A DNA stretch of 43,807 nt from JBMNUM01 sp050946275 (GTDB lineage: Bacteria > Actinomycetota > Coriobacteriia > Coriobacteriales > CADBOM01): NCBI GenBank assembly GCA_050946275.1, contig JBMNUM010000018.1, forward strand, positions 1-43,807, in the 5' to 3' direction. This document shows positions 39,145 through 43,807 of the stretch, one piece after another (position 1 is the first letter of the stretch; every line of letters begins with the position of its first letter). The notes beneath the pieces were generated by a model. That model searched no databases. It worked only from the letters and a program-made list of their open reading frames with translations, and had not been told where the DNA came from. The translations under genes and the position numbers were made by a program.

Positions 39145-39303
39145 CGGTTCGCCTTCCCTCGTGGATGTCTGTCGCGACCCGGTACTCGCGCCCCGCGCCA
39201 CGTCCCTTCCCGTGCATATGGTACCGCGAAAAGACCTTTCGGCGGCTTCGCATTATGGCGGCGGGCATGACCGCACCCCATGGCGGCGTGCGCGATGAAG
39301 GAG

Positions 39304-39312
39304 TGCTATAGT
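39304..39312 (+). promoter_or_regulatory. Extended -10 promoter of lipoprotein gene 1
   Basis: TGCTATAGT (TGn plus TATAGT) ends 67 bp before the start codon. No -35 is seen, as is common for extended -10 promoters. The same element at the same distance precedes the paralogue (40142-40150). The rest of 39145-39303 shows no gene. Confidence 0.6.
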
Positions 39313-39378
39313 TCAGATGCAAGGGGAAACAGGAGGTTCCCACGTCCACAAGGACATCCGAGAGAAGAGAGGTGGATC

Positions 39379-39996
39379 ATGAAGAATAAGTTCCTTTCGC
39401 GCATCGCCGCAGCGACGGCAGCCGCCATGCTGGTCCTCGGCCTCGGCCTTGCCGCCGGTTGCTCCCAGCAGTCGGGCGGATCTGAGCCCACAGATGATGC
39501 CGCGCTGATCAACGAGCAGATCACCGAGTCGTTCGATGCCGTGAAGACCCAGCTCTCAAGCGTCGACAACGCAACGCTCAACAGCATGTTCTCGTCCGAT
39601 GACCTCGCCTCGTTCGAGGCCATGGGACTCGATGGCGCCGAGTTCGTCAAGGAGCTCATGAACGGCTTCGATTACGAGGTTGGCGACATCACAGTCAACG
39701 GCGACGTTGCCGAAGCCGCGGTGACCATGAAGATGAAGGACCTCAAGGAATGGATGAGCGCCATCGAGGATGGTGCCATCCAGCTCGCGATGGACAACCC
39801 CGGCATCACCCAGGATGAGATGATGGCCCAGATGGGTCCGCTGATGATGGATGCCCTCCAGAACATCGAGGGCATGGTCGATATCCCGATCACGATTAAC
39901 GCCGAGAAGAAGAATGGCGAGTGGGTCATCGACCAGGACGCCCTTTCGACCGAGGTGTCCTCCGGCATGATGAGCACCCTGACTGCAAGCGAGTAG
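39379..39996 (+). CDS. Putative lipoprotein, tandem paralogue 1
   Basis: Secreted lipid-anchored protein of unknown function, 205 aa. The signal peptide 'MKNKFLSRIAAATAAAMLVL' ends in the lipobox 'LGLAAGCSQQSGG', with Cys28 or so as the acylation site. The mature part is acidic. It shares with the next gene 'SFDAVKTQLSSVDNATLNSM', 'GFDYEVGDITV' and 'AAVTMKMKDLKEW', then 'DIPITINAEKKNGEWVID'. The layout (helical part, then 'VTMKMKDL', then a 'KNGEWVID' strand) recalls small DUF-type lipoproteins of Actinobacteria, but I do not recognise a named family. GAGAGGTGG precedes the ATG. Confidence 0.85.
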   Translation: MKNKFLSRIAAATAAAMLVLGLGLAAGCSQQSGGSEPTDDAALINEQITESFDAVKTQLSSVDNATLNSMFSSDDLASFEAMGLDGAEFVKELMNGFDYEVGDITVNGDVAEAAVTMKMKDLKEWMSAIEDGAIQLAMDNPGITQDEMMAQMGPLMMDALQNIEGMVDIPITINAEKKNGEWVIDQDALSTEVSSGMMSTLTASE

Positions 39997-40025
39997 GCCG
40001 AAACAGAACTGACGGCAAATCGAGT

Positions 40026-40058
40026 GAAGGGGTCGTGCGGGAATCGCATGGCCCCTTC
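40026..40058 (+). terminator. Terminator after lipoprotein gene 1
   Basis: GAAGGGGTCGTGCG (40026-40039) pairs over 14 bp, including G-U pairs, with CGCATGGCCCCTTC (40045-40058), followed by CTTA. The T-run is weak. It matches the position and outline of the terminator of the paralogue at 40845. Confidence 0.7.
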
Positions 40059-40070
40059 CTTACGCCTAGT

Positions 40071-40126
40071 ATGACAAACACGTCAGACGCCAGCGTCATG
40101 ACATTGGCGTCTGACGTGTTTGTCAT
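40071..40126. repeat. 22-bp-arm palindrome, ATGACAAACACGTC family
   Basis: The left arm at 40071-40092 (ATGACAAACACGTCAGACGC...) is the exact reverse complement of 40105-40126. The 12-base loop contains GTCATGAC. It shares 19 identical bases with the palindrome at 10454-10484. It sits between the lipoprotein 1 terminator and the lipoprotein 2 promoter. Confidence 0.7.
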
Positions 40127-40141
40127 GCCGCCTCTGATGCG

Positions 40142-40150
40142 TGGTATAGT
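40142..40150 (+). promoter_or_regulatory. Extended -10 promoter of lipoprotein gene 2
   Basis: TGGTATAGT, ending 67 bp before the ATG at 40217, is the same element and spacing as before lipoprotein gene 1. The two leaders also share AGGAG-like purine runs before the start. Confidence 0.6.
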
Positions 40151-40216
40151 TCCATTAACAGCGGAGGCACGGTCGCTCCGGTGCACCAAGAGAAAACGAG
40201 GAGAAAGAGGTTCGCC

Positions 40217-40816
40217 ATGAAGAAGAAGTTCCTTTCCCGCATCGCCGCGGCCGTCGCTGCGGCAACCCTGTGTGCCGGCATGTGCTTTGCCGTGGCCGGC
40301 TGCTCGCAGGAAGCGGCACCGACGGATCCTGCCGAAGAGGTTCGAGCGGTTATCGCCGAGGGCTTCGATGAGGTCAAGACCCAACTGGCCGATGTGGATT
40401 CCAGCCTCGTCAACGAGATGCTCGGCGACAGCGCTGCCGAGCTCGAACAGTTCGGTGTCGATGGAGCCGAGTTCATGAAGGCCCTGTTCGAGGGCTTCGA
40501 CTACGAGATCGGCGACATTACCGTTGCCGAGGACGGTACGACTGCCCAGGCTGCCGTGACCATGAAGATGAAGGACCTCAACGAGTGGAGCACGGCGCTC
40601 GAGGAAGCGGCGAGCAACGTGGATCCGGCCACCTTCAGCATGACGGATATCGGCCTGATGATGATCGACACGCTGAAGGGCGTGCAGGGAATGACCGACA
40701 TCCCGATCACCGTTGACGCAAAGAACGAGAACGGCACATGGACTGTTGACGGCGACGCTCTGTCCGAAGAGGTCTCCACGCAGATGACGTCTGCATTCGA
40801 GGGTGCCCTGAACTAA
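40217..40816 (+). CDS. Putative lipoprotein, tandem paralogue 2
   Basis: Secreted lipid-anchored protein of unknown function, 199 aa. The signal peptide 'MKKKFLSRIAAAVAAATLCA' leads to the lipobox 'AVAGCSQEA'. The mature part shares with lipoprotein 1 the segments 'GFDEVKTQLADVDSSLVNEM', 'GAEFMKALFEGFDYEIGDIT', 'AAVTMKMKDLNEW' and 'TDIPITVDAKNENGTWTVDG'. Promoter, leader length, gene and terminator are all parallel to the first copy, so a whole transcription unit was duplicated. AAAGAGG precedes the ATG. Confidence 0.85.
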   Translation: MKKKFLSRIAAAVAAATLCAGMCFAVAGCSQEAAPTDPAEEVRAVIAEGFDEVKTQLADVDSSLVNEMLGDSAAELEQFGVDGAEFMKALFEGFDYEIGDITVAEDGTTAQAAVTMKMKDLNEWSTALEEAASNVDPATFSMTDIGLMMIDTLKGVQGMTDIPITVDAKNENGTWTVDGDALSEEVSTQMTSAFEGALN

Positions 40817-40844
40817 GCCAGGCCAACACAAGGGCAGCAAGCCA

Positions 40845-40881
40845 AAGGGGCCGCACGGAAAACCGTGCGGCCCCTTCCTTT
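40845..40881 (+). terminator. Terminator after lipoprotein gene 2
   Basis: AAGGGGCCGCACGG (40845-40858), loop AAAA, CCGTGCGGCCCCTT (40863-40876): a perfect 14-bp stem followed by CCTTT. GC-rich and strong, with only a short T-run. Confidence 0.85.
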
Positions 40882-40988
40882 ACCGCGAACGCCGCGAATA
40901 GCGCAAAAACCTGCCAAACAGCCCCACCTTGTTTGACACCGCGCAGTCAAGCGCAAAGCTCGCAGACAAGCAGGGGGAAAAGAAGATT

Positions 40989-41118
40989 CGGGCATCGTTC
41001 GTAGAGACAGCGAGGGCTCGGCTGGTGCGTGCAGCAGCCGAGCCGCGCGGCCGAGCGTGCTTAAGCACGTGAGGGTAAGCGCACAAGGGGCTGATGTGCG
41101 TGCCAGACGAGGCCGCAG
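40989..41118. repeat. Intergenic repeat D with hairpins
   Basis: CGGGCATCGTTCGTAGAGAC at 40989 and the next 8 bases match 43760-43787 at 24 of 28 positions. The hairpin GGCTCGGCTG...CAGCCGAGCC follows, and then the palindrome CGTGCTTAAGCACG. This is the only structure I see in the 270-bp gap between lipoprotein 2 and proB; no gene is credible there. Confidence 0.5.
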
Positions 41119-41127
41119 CGTCGGCCC

Positions 41128-41155
41128 GTTCCGCCGTTTGGCAAAACGGCGGAAC
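41128..41155 (-). terminator. Hairpin at the end of proB
   Basis: GTTCCGCCGTTT (reading leftward from 41155) pairs perfectly over 12 bp with AAACGGCGGAAC (41139-41128) across a 4-base loop, starting at the proB stop codon. No T-run follows, so it may be a 3'-protecting hairpin more than a rho-independent terminator. Confidence 0.5.
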
Positions 41156-42300
41156 TAAAAGACCACCATCTCGTCGCGATGAACGACGACGAGATCCTTG
41201 AGATGACGGAGATGGGGCTCGGCGGCGATGGCACCGGAGTTCATGCCCTTGACCTTGTCGGCCTCGTCGGAGGCCATGCGGGTGAGGCCGCGGCCGACGA
41301 GCCGTCCGTTGGCATCGAGGATGTTGACGGGATCGCCGCTTGAGAAGTCGCCGAAGATGCCCTGCACGCCGACGGGCAGCAGGGAGCTCCCCTTCTCGCG
41401 CAGTGCGAGAACTGCTCCGTCGTCGACGACGACGGAGCCACGGGGGCTGTCGCCGAGCGCGATCCAGAGCTTCTTCGCGTTGATGGTGTGCGCCTTCTTC
41501 TCCGCGTCGAAGAGCGTGCCCACGTGCTCGCCGGTCGCCACGTCGTAGATGACGTTGGGACGCTGGCCCTCGCATATCACCATGGGGATGCCCGCGGCCA
41601 TGAGCACGCGCGCGGCCTTGATCTTGGTGATCATGCCTCCGGAGCCCAGTGCGCCACCGGAACCGCCGGCGGCCTGGTAGAGGTCGTCGGTGAGGGAGCC
41701 GACGCGCTCGAGAAGCTCTGCATCCTCGGACGTGCGCGGATCGGCGGTGTAGAGGCCCTCGATGTCGCTCAGCAAGATCACGAGGTCGGCGTTGATCATC
41801 GTCGCGACGAGCGTTGCGAGCGTGTCGTTGTCGCCGAAGCGAATCTCGTCGACGGCCACGGTGTCGTTCTCGTTGACGAGCGGCACGATGCCGAGCTCGA
41901 TGAGCTTCTCCATCGTGTCACGCGCATGCAGGTAGGTGTCGCGGTCGCTCGTCTCGCCGCGCGTGAGCAGCACCTGGGCGAGTTGGATGCCGTAGTGGTA
42001 GAACGCCTGGTCGTAGTGGCTCGCGAGCTCGACTTGGCCGATGGCGGCCGCGGCCTGCAGCGTCGGGATGTCGCTGGGACGCTCGTTGATGCGCAGCCTG
42101 CGCAGGCCCACGCCGATAGCGCCGGACGACACGATCACCACATCGATGCCGAGCTTGCGAAGCTCGCTCACCTGATGGGCGATGTCGTAGAGCAGCGCGA
42201 TGCGCAGCCTCCTGTCGGAATCGATCAGCGTGGACGTTCCGATCTTCACCACCACGCGCTTGGGATGTTCGCTGCCATTCACGTCGAAACCAGAATCCAT
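41155..42300 (-). CDS. proB: Glutamate 5-kinase
   Basis: First enzyme of proline synthesis, phosphorylating glutamate. The protein is 381 aa, the full length with a C-terminal PUA domain. Amino-acid kinase motifs are 'RVVVKIGTSTLIDSDRRLRI', 'VIVSSGAIGVGLRRL', 'PLVNENDTVAVDEIRFGDND' and 'GSGGMITKIKAARVLMAAGI'. The PUA domain starts near 'NAKKLWIALGDSPRGSVVVD'. The ATG is 3 bp after the obg stop, so the two are cotranscribed. proA is not in the window downstream. Confidence 0.96.
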   Translation of the reverse strand: MDSGFDVNGSEHPKRVVVKIGTSTLIDSDRRLRIALLYDIAHQVSELRKLGIDVVIVSSGAIGVGLRRLRINERPSDIPTLQAAAAIGQVELASHYDQAFYHYGIQLAQVLLTRGETSDRDTYLHARDTMEKLIELGIVPLVNENDTVAVDEIRFGDNDTLATLVATMINADLVILLSDIEGLYTADPRTSEDAELLERVGSLTDDLYQAAGGSGGALGSGGMITKIKAARVLMAAGIPMVICEGQRPNVIYDVATGEHVGTLFDAEKKAHTINAKKLWIALGDSPRGSVVVDDGAVLALREKGSSLLPVGVQGIFGDFSSGDPVNILDANGRLVGRGLTRMASDEADKVKGMNSGAIAAEPHLRHLKDLVVVHRDEMVVF

Positions 42301-42303
42301 CTT

Positions 42304-43698
42304 CTACACCCACTCGACCTCGGGATAATCATCGTCATCATCCCACCCGGAGCTCTGATATGCAAACGAGCGTCCGAGAATGCGAATCTCGTCGCCGTTT
42401 TGGGCCCCAGCCGCGGCAAGCGCCTTGTCAACGCCCATCTTGCGCAGACGGAACTCCATGTAATCGAGCGCCTCGTCGTTCTCCCAGTCCGCCTGGATGA
42501 CCACGCGCTCGACGGCCTTGCCCTCGACTACGAAGACACCGCCACCGAGGTTCTTGACCTCGTACTTGTTGTCCTTCTGCAGACGCTTATGCTCCCAGAT
42601 CTGGCCGTACTGCTCGCCCTCGGCATCGGGAATGGCCTGGCGCAGCTCGTGCACCTTCTGGGCGACGGCGGAGATGAGGCTCGGGATGCCCGCACCCGTG
42701 AGTGCGGAGACCCTGAAGACCTTCGCCTCCTGCACGCTGTCGGCGAACTCGTCGCCTCCGGCCGCCTCGATCGCCAGCTCGCGCACGCGCTCCTCGAGAC
42801 GGCGGATCGCATCCTCGGTGCCCGGCACATCGATCTTGTTCGCGACCACGATCTGCGGCCGTGTGGCAAGCTCGTCGGCGTAGAGCGCAAGCTCGCGATT
42901 GATGGTGTCGAAATCCTGCACGGGATCGCGCTGCTCGTAGGAGCCCGTCATGTCGACCACGTGGATGATGAGCGCCGTGCGCTCGATATGACGGAGGAAC
43001 TCGTGGCCGAGACCCTTGCCGGCAGCCGCGCCCTCGATAAGACCGGGAACGTCCGCCACGACGAAGCTGTAGTCCTCGGAGCGCACCATGCCGAGATTCG
43101 GCACGAGCGTCGTGAACGGATAATCGGCGATCTTGGGGCGCGCGGCGCTGATCTTGGCGATGATCGAGGACTTGCCCGCACTCGGCATGCCCACGAGCGC
43201 CGCATCGGCCATGAGCTTCATCTCGAGCTCGATCCAGCGCTCCTCAGCAGGCTCGCCGAGCTCTGCGAAAGCGGGTGCGCGACGCGTCGAGGTCACGAAA
43301 TGCGTGTTGCCGAGACCTCCCTGGCCGCCTTTGGCGACGATGACGCGCTCGCCATGGGCCGTGAGGTCGGCGATCATGTCGCCCGCCTCCTTGGTCTCCA
43401 CGTCGTACTCGCGGACGACCGTGCCGAGCGGGACCTTCAGGATCAGGTCCTCTCCCTCTGCGCCGTTCATGCGCGATCCCTTGCCATGCGTGCCGCGCTG
43501 CGCCTTGAAGTGATGCTTGAAGCGGTAGTCGATGAGCGACGAGACGCTCTTGTCGGCCTCGAGGATCACGTCCCCGCCGCGGCCGCCGTCGCCACCATCC
43601 GGCCCGCCCTTCGGCACATGGGCCTCGCGTCTGAAGGACATGCACCCGGCTCCGCCGTCACCGGCCTTCACGAAGATATGGGATTGGTCTGTGAACAT
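42304..43698 (-). CDS. obg: GTPase Obg/CgtA
   Basis: Essential GTPase in 50S ribosome assembly and stress control. The protein is 464 aa. The glycine-rich Obg fold is 'KAGDGGAGCMSFRREAHVPK' with 'GGDGGRGGDVILEAD'. The G domain has 'VGMPSAGKSSIIAKIS', 'DVPGLIEGAAAGKGLG' and 'VVANKIDVPG'. A C-terminal OCT domain ('EHKRLQKDNKYEVKNLGGGV' to 'LRKMGVDKALAAAGAQNGDE') and an acidic tail follow. The ATG at 43698 has AGGAG 6 bases upstream; a TTG two codons earlier is less likely. rplU and rpmA normally precede it and would lie beyond the right edge. Confidence 0.97.
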   Translation of the reverse strand: MFTDQSHIFVKAGDGGAGCMSFRREAHVPKGGPDGGDGGRGGDVILEADKSVSSLIDYRFKHHFKAQRGTHGKGSRMNGAEGEDLILKVPLGTVVREYDVETKEAGDMIADLTAHGERVIVAKGGQGGLGNTHFVTSTRRAPAFAELGEPAEERWIELEMKLMADAALVGMPSAGKSSIIAKISAARPKIADYPFTTLVPNLGMVRSEDYSFVVADVPGLIEGAAAGKGLGHEFLRHIERTALIIHVVDMTGSYEQRDPVQDFDTINRELALYADELATRPQIVVANKIDVPGTEDAIRRLEERVRELAIEAAGGDEFADSVQEAKVFRVSALTGAGIPSLISAVAQKVHELRQAIPDAEGEQYGQIWEHKRLQKDNKYEVKNLGGGVFVVEGKAVERVVIQADWENDEALDYMEFRLRKMGVDKALAAAGAQNGDEIRILGRSFAYQSSGWDDDDDYPEVEWV

Positions 43699-43713
43699 GG
43701 GCAACTCCTAGAT

Positions 43714-43739
43714 TGGAACGCTTCCCGGGGAGCGTTCCA
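43714..43739 (-). promoter_or_regulatory. Hairpin upstream of obg
   Basis: TGGAACGCT (43714-43722) pairs with AGCGTTCCA (43731-43739) around TCCCGGGG. It lies 15 bp before the obg start and could be a terminator of the upstream operon or a leader hairpin. Role undecided. Confidence 0.45.
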
Positions 43740-43759
43740 GGGCACCGTTTGAAAGCACC

Positions 43760-43787
43760 CGGGCATCGTTCGTAACGTCAGCGAGGG
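43760..43787. repeat. Intergenic repeat D, second copy (cut by window edge)
   Basis: CGGGCATCGTTCGTAACGTC and the next 8 bases match 40989-41016 at 24 of 28 positions. GTGCGT follows soon after in both. The window ends inside it. Confidence 0.5.
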
Positions 43788-43807
43788 TGCGTAGGGTGCG
43801 TCGATTG

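Noticed and set aside
41488..43752. 754-codon open frame opposite proB and obg
   Set aside because: Antisense shadow; both sense genes are full length and conserved.

Overview
This window is high-GC DNA with dense genes on both strands, and it most likely comes from the class Coriobacteriia (Actinomycetota). The evidence is the actinobacterial-type integration host factor next to gmk and rpoZ, the gene order pyrR-pyrB-pyrC-pyrK-pyrD, the divergent EF-G-like GTPase, and many strong GGAGG ribosome binding sites. I cannot assign a genus from sequence alone. I found no tRNA, rRNA, CRISPR array, phage module or transposase gene.

Layout. 1-3445: end of a repeated structured element, then comEC and comEA (DNA uptake) reading leftward, with seven 11-bp phased repeats upstream. 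3610-4434: a self-contained MerR/TipA-type regulator with its own 19-bp-spacer promoter. 4457-7312: a second copy of the structured element, then thiI, rpoZ, gmk and the IHF gene. 7313-8731: pyrE and pyrF. 8849-19859: a molybdenum-hydroxylase island. It holds a rhodanese-like protein, a small free-standing domain, a MobA/MocA-like nucleotidyltransferase, a PaaK-like CoA ligase, a 58-residue four-cysteine protein, a cysteine-rich radical SAM protein, XdhC, a large flavin and iron-sulfur oxidoreductase and an aldehyde oxidoreductase/xanthine dehydrogenase-type enzyme. 19956-24797: pyrD, pyrK, pyrC, pyrB and pyrR with an attenuator leader. 24923-29822: an acyltransferase-3 membrane protein, dinB and an EF-G-like GTPase. 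29993-36642: a third copy of the structured element, then ileS, lspA, an rluD-type pseudouridine synthase and a ferrochelatase homologue reading rightward, with mscS opposing. 36824-39144: rsfS convergent with nadD and yqeK. 39304-40881: two tandem paralogous lipoprotein transcription units. 41128-43698: obg and proB.

How the parts fit. The pyrimidine genes form two blocks (pyrFE, and pyrRBCKD under an attenuator) separated by the molybdoenzyme island, as if the island had been inserted into an ancestral pyr cluster. Within the island the order of leftward genes is enzyme, flavin/Fe-S partner, XdhC, radical SAM, Cys4 protein, CoA ligase. This suggests one unit for making, maturing and re-oxidising a molybdenum hydroxylase of unknown substrate. 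To me it is the most interesting block of the window.

The intergenic regions carry several repeat families: a roughly 150-bp structured element (three copies, with compensatory changes in a hairpin), GAGTC-type palindromes (six sites), ATGACAAACACGTC palindromes (two), GAAAAAGGGCGT inverted-repeat elements (two), an imperfect 48-bp tandem repeat, and a repeat near proB that recurs at the right edge. Two conserved-looking enzymes have lost textbook catalytic residues: the ferrochelatase homologue (His to Arg) and the EF-G-like GTPase (no His in G3).
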